DNA of 64,000 nucleotides from Alistipes indistinctus YIT 12060 (GTDB taxonomy: Bacteria > Bacteroidota > Bacteroidia > Bacteroidales > Rikenellaceae), in NCBI RefSeq assembly GCF_025144995.1, contig NZ_CP102250.1:1302001-1366000 (forward strand). Direction: 5' to 3'. The notes under the pieces are model-generated. The model did not search any database. It was not told where the DNA came from and saw only the letters and a list, made by a program, of their open reading frames with translations. Below, in pieces: positions 35,545 to 44,581 of the stretch; position 1 is the first letter of the stretch; the number at the start of each line of letters is the position of its first letter. A program made the translations under genes and the position numbers.

Positions 35545-35919
35545 ATGGAGTGCATCATCACCGGCACCGTCATCCACGGTAAAAAATTGGGCCGGAGCCT
35601 CGGGTTCCCCACCGCCAACCTGCTTATCGACCCATCGTTGGAAATCGCTAACGGCGTGTACGCCGGAAGGGTCGCCCTCACCGGCAAGCCTTACGGCGCA
35701 CTGGTCAATATCGGCTACAACCCGACGGTTCCCACCGGAGGAAAGCGCTTGCTGGAAGCGCACCTGCTGGATTTTTCAGGCGACCTCTACGGACGGACTA
35801 TCTCGGTGGAGCTGGTCGCTTTCCTGCGCCCGGAACAGAAATTTGCTTCGCTCGACGAACTGCGCGAACGGATCGAACAGGATAAAACAGAAATCATCAA
35901 AATACTGGAAACATGCTGA
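35545..35919 (+). CDS. Stand-alone riboflavin kinase domain
   Basis: The 124-residue protein is a single flavokinase domain, which phosphorylates riboflavin to FMN. Motifs: [15 protein letters not shown] (nucleotide/flavin site), [20 protein letters not shown] and the catalytic Glu in [10 protein letters not shown]. Bacterial RibF normally carries an N-terminal FAD synthetase domain; none is present here, and no such sequence is found upstream, where a MerR gene lies divergent. The ATG at 35545 begins the family-typical [12 protein letters not shown]. Its stop overlaps the start of ahcY by seven bases. Confidence 0.85.
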   Translation: MECIITGTVIHGKKLGRSLGFPTANLLIDPSLEIANGVYAGRVALTGKPYGALVNIGYNPTVPTGGKRLLEAHLLDFSGDLYGRTISVELVAFLRPEQKFASLDELRERIEQDKTEIIKILETC

Positions 35920-37325
35920 CCAACCAGAACATTCCCTACAAAATCGCCGACATCAGCCTGGCCGACTGGGGCCGCAAGGAGATTGAAATGGCTGAAAAGG
36001 AGATGCCGGGACTGATGTCGATCCGCCGCAAGTACAGCGCGCAAAAGCCGCTCAAAGGCGCCCGGATCTCAGGCTCGCTGCACATGACCATCCAAACCGC
36101 CGTGCTGATCGAAACGCTCGTCGAGTTGGGTGCGGACGTCCGCTGGTGCAGTTGCAACATCTTCTCGACACAGGACCATGCCGCAGCGGCGATTGCCGCA
36201 ACCGGAGTGCCGGTATTCGCATGGAAGGGCGAATCGCTGGAAGAGTACTGGTGGTGCACGGCGATGGCGCTTTCGTTTCCCGGCGGCAAGGGCCCGAACC
36301 TGATCGTCGACGACGGCGGCGACGCGACCCTGCTGATCCACAAAGGATACAAAGCCGAGAACGACGCTTCGACGCTCGACGGAACCCCTGGCAGCCAAGA
36401 AGAGCGGGTCATTATCGACACGCTGCGCACGCTGCTGAAAGAAGACCCGGACAAATGGCACCGCACCGTAGCCGAATGGAAAGGGGTTTCGGAGGAGACC
36501 ACCACCGGCGTACACCGGCTTTACCAGATGCAGGCGCGCGGCGAACTGCTCGTACCCGCGATCAATGTGAACGACTCGGTGACCAAAAGTAAATTCGACA
36601 ACCTGTACGGCTGCCGCGAATCGTTGGCCGACGGTATCAAACGCGCGACGGATGTAATGATCGCCGGAAAAGTAGTCGTGGTTTGCGGCTACGGCGACGT
36701 GGGCAAAGGATGCGCAATGAGTATGCGGTCGTACGGAGCCCGGGTGATCGTCACCGAAATCGACCCGATCTGCGCGCTGCAAGCCTCGATGGAAGGTTTC
36801 GAAGTGAAAACGGTCGAAGACGCACTGCCGGAAGGCAATATCTACGTGACGACCACCGGCAACCGGGACATCATCCGGGTCGAGCACATGGAGCGGATGC
36901 GCGACCAGGCGATCGTCTGCAACATCGGCCACTTCGACGACGAAATCCAGATGGCAGGCCTCGAAGCCTATCCGGGCATTGTAAAAACCGAAATCAAACC
37001 GCAGGTGGACAAGTACAGTTTCCCCGACGGACATGCGATCTTCGTGCTGGCCGAAGGCCGCCTCGTAAACCTCGGCTGTGCGACCGGCCATCCGTCGTTC
37101 GTGATGAGCAATTCGTTCTGCAACCAAACCCTCGCGCAGATCGAATTGTGGACAAAAAAACTGGATACAGCGGTATACCGCCTGCCGAAGCAACTCGACG
37201 AAGAGGTGGCGCGTCTGCACCTCGAATACCTCGGTGTGCACCTGACGCGCCTGACACAGGAGCAGGCCGACTACATCGGCGTGCCGGTGGAAGGCCCTTA
37301 CAAAGCGGATTTTTACCGGTATTGA
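35913..37325 (+). CDS. ahcY: Adenosylhomocysteinase
   Basis: The 470-residue NAD-dependent enzyme hydrolyses S-adenosylhomocysteine to adenosine and homocysteine, clearing the product of methyltransferases and feeding methionine synthase (metH, at the left edge). The N-terminus [21 protein letters not shown], the substrate region [17 protein letters not shown], the NAD site [11 protein letters not shown] and the C-terminal [18 protein letters not shown] are diagnostic. Translation is probably coupled to the flavokinase through a seven-base overlap. Confidence 0.98.
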   Translation: MLTNQNIPYKIADISLADWGRKEIEMAEKEMPGLMSIRRKYSAQKPLKGARISGSLHMTIQTAVLIETLVELGADVRWCSCNIFSTQDHAAAAIAATGVPVFAWKGESLEEYWWCTAMALSFPGGKGPNLIVDDGGDATLLIHKGYKAENDASTLDGTPGSQEERVIIDTLRTLLKEDPDKWHRTVAEWKGVSEETTTGVHRLYQMQARGELLVPAINVNDSVTKSKFDNLYGCRESLADGIKRATDVMIAGKVVVVCGYGDVGKGCAMSMRSYGARVIVTEIDPICALQASMEGFEVKTVEDALPEGNIYVTTTGNRDIIRVEHMERMRDQAIVCNIGHFDDEIQMAGLEAYPGIVKTEIKPQVDKYSFPDGHAIFVLAEGRLVNLGCATGHPSFVMSNSFCNQTLAQIELWTKKLDTAVYRLPKQLDEEVARLHLEYLGVHLTRLTQEQADYIGVPVEGPYKADFYRY

Positions 37326-37688
37326 CCCCGCTCCCAAGATACGGAAACGGCGAAGATGCGGAAAGAACCCTCCCGGGAAATACAAAACCCACAAAACCAA
37401 GGCAGTGAAAACCAGAGCATCCGAACACTTTAACTTTCTGCTTTTGGCATTCGCGTATTAGTGTTGTAGTATACCAGTGTACTATCACACTAGTACGCCG
37501 GGATCTGATTCAGCACTGAACCAACGGCAGAGAGCCGGAACAGAACAGGGATGGATCGAACGCATCGGCACGCGCAGCAACAACATGTATCCGAGGAAGA
37601 GTCCGAATGGATGCTACCGGCGAACGGGCCGCATAATAGCCCGACTTAAAACAGATTCCTGTCCCCTATAATTTCTAAATCCCGACCT
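37326..37688. other. Intergenic region between ahcY and the ABC-F gene
   Basis: The 363-bp gap holds a conspicuous inverted repeat (37459-37492) but no clear terminator or TAnnTTTG box. Plus-strand frames in it are short and unlike coding DNA. Confidence 0.5.
37459..37492. promoter_or_regulatory. Imperfect palindrome, possible operator
   Basis: Arms TAGTGTTGTAGTA (37459-37471) and TACTATCACACTA (37480-37492) are complementary at 11 of 13 positions around an 8-base centre, without a T run. The paired TAGTG/TAGTA half-sites resemble a two-dimer repressor operator more than a terminator. Which regulator would bind is unknown. Confidence 0.45.
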
Positions 37689-39680
37689 ATGACGCCTTGC
37701 CTGCAAATCGAATCGCTGACCAAATCATTCGGCGACCTGGTGCTGTTCGAAAATTTTTCGCTAGGCATCGGCGAGGGACAGCGCGTAGGGCTGATCGCAA
37801 AAAACGGCACGGGAAAAACTACCCTGCTGAATATTCTGGCAGGAGAGGAAGACTACGATTCGGGAACGATCACCTTTCGCCGGGACCTGAAAGTGGCCTA
37901 TCTGGAGCAGGATCCGAAGTTCCCGGCCGGAACGACCGTTCTCGAAGCCTGTTTCCTGAGCGACTCGCCGGTCATCCGCGCCATTGCCGATTATGAACGG
38001 GCCGTGCAGCGGAGCGGGCTGCAGAACGACGACGACCATACATTGCAAGAGGCGATCGCGCAAATGGACCGGCTCGATGCCTGGACCTATGAATCACGGG
38101 TCAAGCAGATTCTCACGCGGCTGAACATCACCGCTTTCGACCAACAGACAGAAAATCTCTCGGGCGGCCAGACCAAACGGATCGCGCTGGCCAATGCGCT
38201 GATTACGGAACCTGACCTGCTGATCCTCGACGAGCCGACAAACCATCTCGACCTGGAGATGACACGCTGGCTGGAAGAGTATCTCTCGCGGACGAAACTG
38301 ACGCTGCTGATGGTCACGCACGACCGTTACTTTCTCGACCGGGTCTGCACGGAGATTATCGAGATCGACCACCGCCAAAGCTATTCGTACAAGGGCAACT
38401 ACAGCTATTACCTCGAAAAGCGGCAGGAGCGGCTCGACGCCGCGGAAGCACAGCGCGAAAGCGACCGAAACCTCTACCGCAAGGAGCTCGATTGGATGCG
38501 CCGCCAGCCACAGGCCCGCGCGACGAAAGCGCGTGCCCGGATCGAATCGTTTTACGAACTGGAAGAACGGCTGCGCAAAGAGCGCGAAACCGGTGATGTC
38601 CGGCTCGATGTGAAAGCTTCTTACATCGGCAAGAAAATTTTCGAAGTGCGCGGACTTTCGAAACGATTTGGGGAGAAAGTAATTCTCGACAACTTCGAGT
38701 ACACCTTTTCGCGCTACGAAAAGATGGGGATCGTCGGGGGCAACGGCACCGGGAAATCGACCTTTATCAAGATGCTGATGGGACTCGTACAGCCGGACAG
38801 CGGCACGATCGACATAGGCGAGACGGTCCGGTTCGGCTACTATTCGCAGGAGGGTATCGCTTTCGATGAAAAAGCCAAAGTAATCGACGTTGTGAACGAG
38901 ATTGCCGAAAACATCGAACTGAGCGACGGACGGAAGATGAGTGCATCGCAATTCCTGCAATATTTCCTATTCACGCCGCAAACCCAATACAACTTCGTTG
39001 CGAAACTCAGCGGCGGTGAGCGGCGCAGGCTCTACCTCTGCACGATCCTGATGCGCAATCCGAATTTCCTGGTGCTCGACGAGCCGACCAACGACCTCGA
39101 CATCCTGACGCTGCAGGTGCTTGAAGAGTACCTGCAATCCTACTCGGGCTGTCTGATCGTCGTGTCGCACGACCGCTACTTCATGGATAAGGTTGCCGAT
39201 CACCTGCTCGTCTTCGAAGGCGACGGCAAACTCAAGGATTTCCCGGCAGGTTACAGCCGCTACCTCGAATGGAAAGAGCTCAAAGAGTCGGAAGAGCAGG
39301 GACAAACCGCACAAGCGGGACCTGGTACTGCGAAAGGCAAAGTATCCGGACAAAGACCGGGTCATGGAAACACCGGCGGTGCCAATGCCCCCGTAGCGCA
39401 TGCATCTCCAGCGTCATCGCCAGGAACTCCGTCAGGCTCTCCCGCCACAGGCAACAGGAATGTGCAAAAAAGAAAACTCTCGTTCAACGAAAAACGCGAG
39501 CTGGAACAACTCGAAAGGCAGATCCCGGAACTGGAAGCCGAAAAAGCCGCACTCGAAACCGAAATGAGCAGCGGCACATTGCCGATTGACGAACTGACCG
39601 CAAAATCACTGCGTATATCGGAACTGATCGAACAAATCGACGAGGCATCGATGCGTTGGCTGGAATTAAGCGATATTTAG
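37689..39680 (+). CDS. ABC-F family ATPase (Uup-like)
   Basis: The 663-residue cytosolic ATPase contains two ABC domains and no membrane part. Walker A: IAKNGTGKTTLL and VGGNGTGKSTFI; signatures LSGGQTKRIAL and LSGGERRRLYL; Walker B LLILDEPTNHLD and FLVLDEPTNDLD. The inter-domain linker RRQPQARATKARARI is the ABC-F signature, which reaches into the ribosomal P/E sites. A Gly/Ala/Pro-rich spacer (about residues 540-590) leads to a C-terminal coiled coil as in Uup. Role: translation factor or ribosome maintenance. Flanked by unrelated genes. Confidence 0.93.
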   Translation: MTPCLQIESLTKSFGDLVLFENFSLGIGEGQRVGLIAKNGTGKTTLLNILAGEEDYDSGTITFRRDLKVAYLEQDPKFPAGTTVLEACFLSDSPVIRAIADYERAVQRSGLQNDDDHTLQEAIAQMDRLDAWTYESRVKQILTRLNITAFDQQTENLSGGQTKRIALANALITEPDLLILDEPTNHLDLEMTRWLEEYLSRTKLTLLMVTHDRYFLDRVCTEIIEIDHRQSYSYKGNYSYYLEKRQERLDAAEAQRESDRNLYRKELDWMRRQPQARATKARARIESFYELEERLRKERETGDVRLDVKASYIGKKIFEVRGLSKRFGEKVILDNFEYTFSRYEKMGIVGGNGTGKSTFIKMLMGLVQPDSGTIDIGETVRFGYYSQEGIAFDEKAKVIDVVNEIAENIELSDGRKMSASQFLQYFLFTPQTQYNFVAKLSGGERRRLYLCTILMRNPNFLVLDEPTNDLDILTLQVLEEYLQSYSGCLIVVSHDRYFMDKVADHLLVFEGDGKLKDFPAGYSRYLEWKELKESEEQGQTAQAGPGTAKGKVSGQRPGHGNTGGANAPVAHASPASSPGTPSGSPATGNRNVQKRKLSFNEKRELEQLERQIPELEAEKAALETEMSSGTLPIDELTAKSLRISELIEQIDEASMRWLELSDI

Positions 39681-39851
39681 GCAAAACAAGACGGATTGAA
39701 GGCATCCGGAGGGGTATACTGGAATGTTATCCCGGAACTGGAAAATGGGAACTGGGAACCGAAAGCAGAAAACCGGGGACATACAAAACAAACAGGGAGT
39801 AAAAGGAACAAATTGGGAAACGGGAAAGCGATCAAAATCATCCATAACGAT

Positions 39852-39882
39852 AAGCGGGACAACTGACACAGCTGTCCCGCTT
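39852..39882. terminator. Hairpin between convergent ABC-F and GH97 genes
   Basis: Ten-bp arms AAGCGGGACA / TGTCCCGCTT with an 11-base loop, followed by a T/A-rich stretch. Confidence 0.65.
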
Positions 39883-39899
39883 ATTCTATATATTCTATA
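39882..39899 (+). repeat. Tandem 9-mer (TATTCTATA x2)
   Basis: Two exact adjacent copies of TATTCTATA directly after the hairpin; low complexity. Confidence 0.6.
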
Positions 39900-39996
39900 C
39901 ATTATGGGCCCTCGCGGTGTCAGTGGGAAAGCCGCTCATGCCCGGTATTCCAGAGATCGGTACCTACGGCCAAATACACAGATACTATTACAATTC

Positions 39997-40016
39997 ATGA
40001 AATGAAATGAAATGAA
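39997..40016 (+). repeat. Short tandem repeat (ATGAA x4)
   Basis: Four exact copies of the pentamer ATGAA immediately downstream of the GH97 stop codon; a candidate for length variation, without coding effect. Confidence 0.7.
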
Positions 40017-40021
40017 ATAAA

Positions 40022-41860
40022 CTAATCGATACTCCTCAGCCGCATCACATAACCGCCTCCTTTGCGCAACGAAACGGTGATCGTTTCTCCCCGGTCCACG
40101 ATTTTCTCCTCGCGGACGAGTGCATCGTCGGCTTCCGGACGATCGGAAATCACCGTAGCCAATGCACGGCCCTGTAAAAAACCGAGGTCGAAACTAACCG
40201 TCCGGGCATCCTCGCCGTTGACCACGCCAATCCAGTATTCATTGCCATGACGGCGCACAAAACCCGCCACCCGGCCGATCTCGGAAAAAGGCAGCACAAT
40301 CGTCTCGTCCCATACCACCGGCATATCGCGCAACAAATCCTCGACCGGAGAATTGAGATACCATTTGTAACTATCGGCAAAATGCGTCAGCGGCGAGGTA
40401 TAAACAATCGCCTGCGCCAGTTCGTGCGGCCATGTATAACCGAGCAATTCGGACGGTACGAACGCCGTCGGTGTAAAGTCGGCCGGGCCGGCCAGCAAGC
40501 GCGTAAACGGCTTTATCGCCTCCTGATTCATCGGCATCACGCGGTCATAACGGCTGATGTGGAATTCGTGCCCCCTGACCGCTTCACGAGTCAATTCATG
40601 GGGCCATGTGCGCCGCAGACCCGAAGGCTTTACGCAACCATGAAAATTGCACAGCAACTGCAAATCGTAAGTCTCCTCCAACGCATCCTGATACCAGCGC
40701 ATAATTTCGGGAGTAGGCGCCGGGATAAAGTCGATCTTGATCCCGACCGCACCGGCTTCCTTAACCTTAGCCAGATAGTCGTGGATTTCGGCGCGTGTCC
40801 GCATCTCTTTCGAATCGACCCAAATGACGCTCTGTACGCCTTTCGACTTGCCGTAATCGATCACCTCTTTCAAACATTGCCACTGATCTTTATCTCCCTC
40901 TTTCCAGAAACGCCAACCGTCGTCGATCAGGTAATACTCCCAGCCCAGGCGTGCAGCGGCATCGTACCAAACCTGCTGCTCTTCAAACTTCGGGGCCTCG
41001 CTGCTCCACCACTGCCAAAGCACTCGGCCCGGCTTCACCCAGTCAAAATTGCGGGAAGGATCGGGCGCAGGGCAAAGATTGGTCAGCAGGTCGCTGTTGA
41101 CCAATCCGTTCAGATCGTCTGCCACGATAGCCGCACGCCACGGGGAGAGCAATTCCCCTTCGACGGTCCAGCCTTCAGGACTGGCCGGGAAACAGACCCG
41201 GATCAGGTTCCCTTCGCGCACAAGGCCCATATCGGCAAAAGTCCGGCAGTCGGCTTCGCCGACAGCCACATAACCGTTGCCTACAACCGCCGTCAGCGGA
41301 TTGACCAATGCTTCTCCTGCGGGAATATTCTGAAACACAGACTCCTGATGCAGGCTTTCGTAGTCGATCGAATAAGGCGCCCAGAAACAGTGAGCCGTGG
41401 CAGGCAGATTCCATGCTGTCAGCTCTCGATCGAGGCGAAGTTTCCGCTTCGAAGCGATCCGGTAACGAACCGCCGCCCCATCGTCATAACTGCGAACGAT
41501 CAGTTCATAGCCGATCCCGGCCCCACGAAGGGGAATAACCGTCTCGTTACAGCGGTTGCGAGCCTGGGCATGGACACCGTAAACCGGATAACTCTCATCG
41601 ATCCGCATCTGTACCGGGGTTCCGGCGGACCGGACGCCTGCGGCGATATTTTTACCGCCGATTACCAATCCGAGGGGCGACACACCGACGACGGGCCTCC
41701 CGTCGCGCTGCACCTGCCAGGTCAGCGGCGCGCCTTCGCCATATTGAACAACAACCGAGAGACGGCCGTCCGGACTGGTGGTCTTCACTTCACCGGCGAA
41801 AACCGCCGGGACACATGCCAGCAGGCTGCAGGCCCAAAGAGTTTGCACAAGTTTCTTCAT
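40022..41860 (-). CDS. GH97-family glycoside hydrolase
   Basis: The 612-residue periplasmic enzyme has a signal peptide (MKKLVQTLWACSLLACVPAVFA), an N-terminal beta-sandwich (to about residue 260), a TIM barrel (RVLWQWWSSEAPKFEEQ, YLIDDGWRFW, AVGIKIDFIPAP, NFHGCVKPSGLRRTWPHE) and a C-terminal beta domain. GH97 enzymes hydrolyse alpha-glucosidic or alpha-galactosidic bonds; SusB is the type member. The Asp in IKIDF sits where retaining members have a nucleophile, but I cannot settle retaining versus inverting by eye. It follows the AI-2E gene by 32 bases on the same strand and has no Sus neighbours. Confidence 0.9.
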   Translation of the reverse strand: MKKLVQTLWACSLLACVPAVFAGEVKTTSPDGRLSVVVQYGEGAPLTWQVQRDGRPVVGVSPLGLVIGGKNIAAGVRSAGTPVQMRIDESYPVYGVHAQARNRCNETVIPLRGAGIGYELIVRSYDDGAAVRYRIASKRKLRLDRELTAWNLPATAHCFWAPYSIDYESLHQESVFQNIPAGEALVNPLTAVVGNGYVAVGEADCRTFADMGLVREGNLIRVCFPASPEGWTVEGELLSPWRAAIVADDLNGLVNSDLLTNLCPAPDPSRNFDWVKPGRVLWQWWSSEAPKFEEQQVWYDAAARLGWEYYLIDDGWRFWKEGDKDQWQCLKEVIDYGKSKGVQSVIWVDSKEMRTRAEIHDYLAKVKEAGAVGIKIDFIPAPTPEIMRWYQDALEETYDLQLLCNFHGCVKPSGLRRTWPHELTREAVRGHEFHISRYDRVMPMNQEAIKPFTRLLAGPADFTPTAFVPSELLGYTWPHELAQAIVYTSPLTHFADSYKWYLNSPVEDLLRDMPVVWDETIVLPFSEIGRVAGFVRRHGNEYWIGVVNGEDARTVSFDLGFLQGRALATVISDRPEADDALVREEKIVDRGETITVSLRKGGGYVMRLRSID

Positions 41861-41892
41861 AGTTCAGGTATCGTAATCGGTTAAAATCTTTG

Positions 41893-42993
41893 TCAGATTT
41901 TCTCGGTAAGTTTCTGCACCACCCGGAAGTTGTAGAAAAACTCCTTTGCAAAGACACGAATCACATTGTAGGCGGGAATCGCCAACAACATGCCGAGGAC
42001 ACCGGCCATGCTCCCCGCAATCAGGATGACGAGGAAAATCTCGAGCGGATGGGCCTTCGCCCGGTTCGAATAGAGCAACGGCTGCAGGATAAAGTTATCC
42101 ACTCCCTGCGCGAAAAGAATCGTTCCCGCGATACGCAGCATCAGGGCGAAAACGCTCAGGTCGGAAGTCGAACCGACCACACCGATGAAAATGCCGATCG
42201 CAATGCCGATGATCGGACCGAGGTAGGGAATCACGTTCAACACGCCGACAAACATCGCGATAATCAGCGCATCATGCCACGAAAAGCCGAAAATCAGCAG
42301 GCCGACCGTCACCAGCACCGTCATGATTCCGGACTCGGAGACGATTCCTGTAAAGTAACGAATCAGCAGGTTGGTCACCGAATCGAGCGCACGGGAGATG
42401 TTTTGTTCGTATTTTTTCGGAAACATGATGATCACCATGTCGTAAAAGAGAGTGCTCTCCTTGAGGAAGAAAAAGGTGATGAACGAAATAGAAAAAATCG
42501 CGATCAGCAGACTTCCGATAGTTCCGACGATCGACGAAAGGAGGTTGTTGATCAGATTGATGTTCAGCAACGGCCGGATCTGTCCGGCAATCGCGTCGGC
42601 CAGCGAGAACTCGTTGTCCGGAATCGAAAAAACCTTTTCGATCATGTGCTCCAGCGATACCAGCGGCCCCTGGAACGAAGCGACGATCTGGGATATGTTC
42701 AACGACGAAAACTGATTGAGCTTCTGGAACAGGATCGGAACAAAGAGCCAGAAGAGGCCCACGACAACCAGCCAAATGACAATCAGTGTCAGCAGTGCCG
42801 CGACAGCCTTGGGAATCCTGATTTTCGAACGGCCCAGGTGCAGGCCCGTCAACAGGTCGGTCAACGGTTTTCCGATGATCGCCAATACGGCAGCGATCAG
42901 GATGTACGTGACGACATTGCTGAAATACCAAACCAGGAACACGACCACCGCCGTGATCACCGCTGCCACGATATAACGCTGCAATTTGGACAT
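41893..42993 (-). CDS. AI-2E family membrane transporter
   Basis: The 366-residue inner-membrane protein has about eight hydrophobic segments and the family features PKAVAALLTLIVIWL, FLKESTLFYDMVI, GVLNVIPYLGPIIG and the C-terminal HPLEIFLVILIAGSMAG. Members export autoinducer-2 or act as antiporters; this assignment to AI-2 is by family name only. The ATG at 42993 is used (a TTG two codons earlier opens the frame). A -7 box ends four bases upstream of it, so a leaderless transcript is possible. A GH97 gene follows. Confidence 0.88.
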   Translation of the reverse strand: MSKLQRYIVAAVITAVVVFLVWYFSNVVTYILIAAVLAIIGKPLTDLLTGLHLGRSKIRIPKAVAALLTLIVIWLVVVGLFWLFVPILFQKLNQFSSLNISQIVASFQGPLVSLEHMIEKVFSIPDNEFSLADAIAGQIRPLLNINLINNLLSSIVGTIGSLLIAIFSISFITFFFLKESTLFYDMVIIMFPKKYEQNISRALDSVTNLLIRYFTGIVSESGIMTVLVTVGLLIFGFSWHDALIIAMFVGVLNVIPYLGPIIGIAIGIFIGVVGSTSDLSVFALMLRIAGTILFAQGVDNFILQPLLYSNRAKAHPLEIFLVILIAGSMAGVLGMLLAIPAYNVIRVFAKEFFYNFRVVQKLTEKI

Positions 42994-42996
42994 GTT

Positions 42997-43004
42997 CAAA
43001 TGTA
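42997..43004 (-). promoter_or_regulatory. -7 box (TACATTTG) at the AI-2E gene start
   Basis: Minus-strand TACATTTG ends four bases before the ATG, placing the transcription start at or near the first codon. Confidence 0.4.
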
Positions 43005-43012
43005 CGAAAAAA

Positions 43013-43036
43013 AACGTTCCCTCTTCAGGGAACGTT
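43013..43036 (-). terminator. Terminator after psd
   Basis: AACGTTCCCT / AGGGAACGTT with a four-base loop; on the minus strand it is followed by a run of eight T. It ends the rsfS-ftsH-cdsA-psd unit. Confidence 0.92.
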
Positions 43037-43062
43037 AAAATATCGCGGCAGATACAAACGGA

Positions 43063-43713
43063 TTATTTCAGCCGGGCGATCGGGGTTTGGGAACCGGTCA
43101 CCTTGTCGCCGAGTTTTACCAGCACTTCTGTACCCAAAGGCAGATACACATCCACGCGCGAGCCGAACTTGATAAATCCGCACTGCGTATTCTGCCCGGC
43201 GACCTCGCCTACACGCGCATAAGAGACGATACGGCGTGCAATCAGTCCCGCAATCTGGCGGAAAAGCACCTTGCAACCGCCCATATCCACGACAGTCGTG
43301 GTACGTTCGTTCTCCTCCGAGGATTTGGGATGCCAGGCCACCAGGAAACGTCCCTGATGATGACGGAAATATTCGATCCGGCCGCCCACCGGAAACCAGT
43401 TGATGTGCACGTTGCTCAACGACATGAACACGGACACGAGCAGGCGCCGGTCGTTGAAATATTCGTTTTCGGTCACCTCTTCGACCACGACGACCGTACC
43501 GTCGGCCGGAGCGAATACGGTCTCAGGATCCTCGATTCGTATGCGGGAAGGAGAACGGAAAAACGAAGTGACGAACAGGACGAACAACGCAGCGGCACCG
43601 GCCACGATCCATGCGGCAAGCGGCGGCAGGAGCCATGCGCAGACAGTCGTAATGAAAACTGCCAACGCCATTGTAACCAAAATGATGGAATATCCCTCCT
43701 TATGAATTTTCAT
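43063..43713 (-). CDS. psd: Phosphatidylserine decarboxylase (short pyruvoyl type)
   Basis: The 216-residue membrane-associated enzyme makes phosphatidylethanolamine from phosphatidylserine. Two N-terminal hydrophobic segments are followed by FAPADGTVVVVEEV, SNVHINWFPVGG and the self-cleavage site CGFIKFGSRVDVYLP, where Gly-Ser splits to give the pyruvoyl group. It is the short archaeal-like form common in Bacteroidota. The ATG at 43713 (MKIHKEGYSIILVT) is preferred; the frame runs open to 43800 inside cdsA. It lies 31 bases after cdsA. Confidence 0.93.
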   Translation of the reverse strand: MKIHKEGYSIILVTMALAVFITTVCAWLLPPLAAWIVAGAAALFVLFVTSFFRSPSRIRIEDPETVFAPADGTVVVVEEVTENEYFNDRRLLVSVFMSLSNVHINWFPVGGRIEYFRHHQGRFLVAWHPKSSEENERTTTVVDMGGCKVLFRQIAGLIARRIVSYARVGEVAGQNTQCGFIKFGSRVDVYLPLGTEVLVKLGDKVTGSQTPIARLK

Positions 43714-43744
43714 CCGTACAGAGTATTGGGTGTAGTGTTCTTTA

Positions 43745-44569
43745 TCAAGCGAATATAACCAAATATACAAATGCAAACGGCACCGCCAGCAACAACGCAT
43801 CGAAGCGGTCGAGCAACCCGCCGTGGCCCGGAATGATGTGACCCGAATCCTTCAGGTTCACCGAGCGTTTCAGCATCGACTCGACCAGATCGCCGTACAC
43901 GCCGCTAACCGAGATGACCAGTCCGGCACCGGCCCACAGCACCGGCGAAGCATCCTGCCACCAACCCATCAAGGCTCCGACAGCAACCGCAGAGACCACG
44001 CCTCCGAAGAATCCTTCCCAGGATTTTTTCGGGGAAATGCGCTCGAAAAGCCTGTGCCGGCCGAACACGCGGCCGACCAAATAGGCCCCTACATCGTTGG
44101 CCCAAACGATAAATATCACGCTCAGCACGACGAGCGGCCGGTAAACGAAACCGCCGCCAGGAACACCGACACAAGGTAAAACCACAAGTAATGCGAGCGG
44201 CACCGCCACATAAACGATACCGGCCACCGCCCACGCGACATTAGTCAGGGGCGTTGTGCTTTTGCGATACAATTCGGCGATAAACAGTCCGCACACCAAC
44301 GGCAACACGTATAACAGCGCCGCTGTGCCGATCAATCCGGCGGCTACGGCAAATGCCGCAGCAACCAACAACACGCCGATTACGGTGGGATAAACCTGCA
44401 AAGGAGCCGCACCGGTCAAACGCGCGATTTTATAAAATTCAAGCATCGATCCGGCAGCAACTGCGATGAACAAAAGGGCCATCGAGTACGGGGAAGCGAG
44501 CACCGCCCCCAGCACCACTGCCAGCATCACCGCCCCGCTGAGCGTCCGAATCAGGAGATTTCTGTCCAC
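43745..44569 (-). CDS. cdsA: Phosphatidate cytidylyltransferase
   Basis: The 274-residue polytopic protein makes CDP-diacylglycerol from phosphatidic acid and CTP, the precursor of phosphatidylserine. About seven membrane helices; the C-terminal signature MLKRSVNLKDSGHIIPGHGG followed by LLDRFD is the CDS family pattern. It lies 12 bases after ftsH and 31 before psd, so lipid synthesis genes are cotranscribed with the membrane protease. Confidence 0.97.
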   Translation of the reverse strand: MDRNLLIRTLSGAVMLAVVLGAVLASPYSMALLFIAVAAGSMLEFYKIARLTGAAPLQVYPTVIGVLLVAAAFAVAAGLIGTAALLYVLPLVCGLFIAELYRKSTTPLTNVAWAVAGIVYVAVPLALLVVLPCVGVPGGGFVYRPLVVLSVIFIVWANDVGAYLVGRVFGRHRLFERISPKKSWEGFFGGVVSAVAVGALMGWWQDASPVLWAGAGLVISVSGVYGDLVESMLKRSVNLKDSGHIIPGHGGLLDRFDALLLAVPFAFVYLVIFA

Positions 44570-44581
44570 GCTTTCTTTCGG

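Larger units (their letters stand above)
39681..40021. other. Intergenic region after the ABC-F gene
   Basis: The 341-bp gap holds one hairpin (39852-39882) and short tandem repeats (39882-39899; 39997-40016). The first 150 bases are purine-rich and repetitive. No gene or promoter is evident. Confidence 0.5.

Noticed and set aside
37459-37492. The inverted repeat considered as a terminator for ahcY
   Set aside because: It has mismatches, an 8-base centre and no T run, and lies 134 bases past the stop; an operator is more plausible.
39997-40016. The ATGAA repeat considered as a CRISPR or phase-variation element
   Set aside because: It is a simple pentamer repeat with no spacers and lies outside any coding or promoter region.
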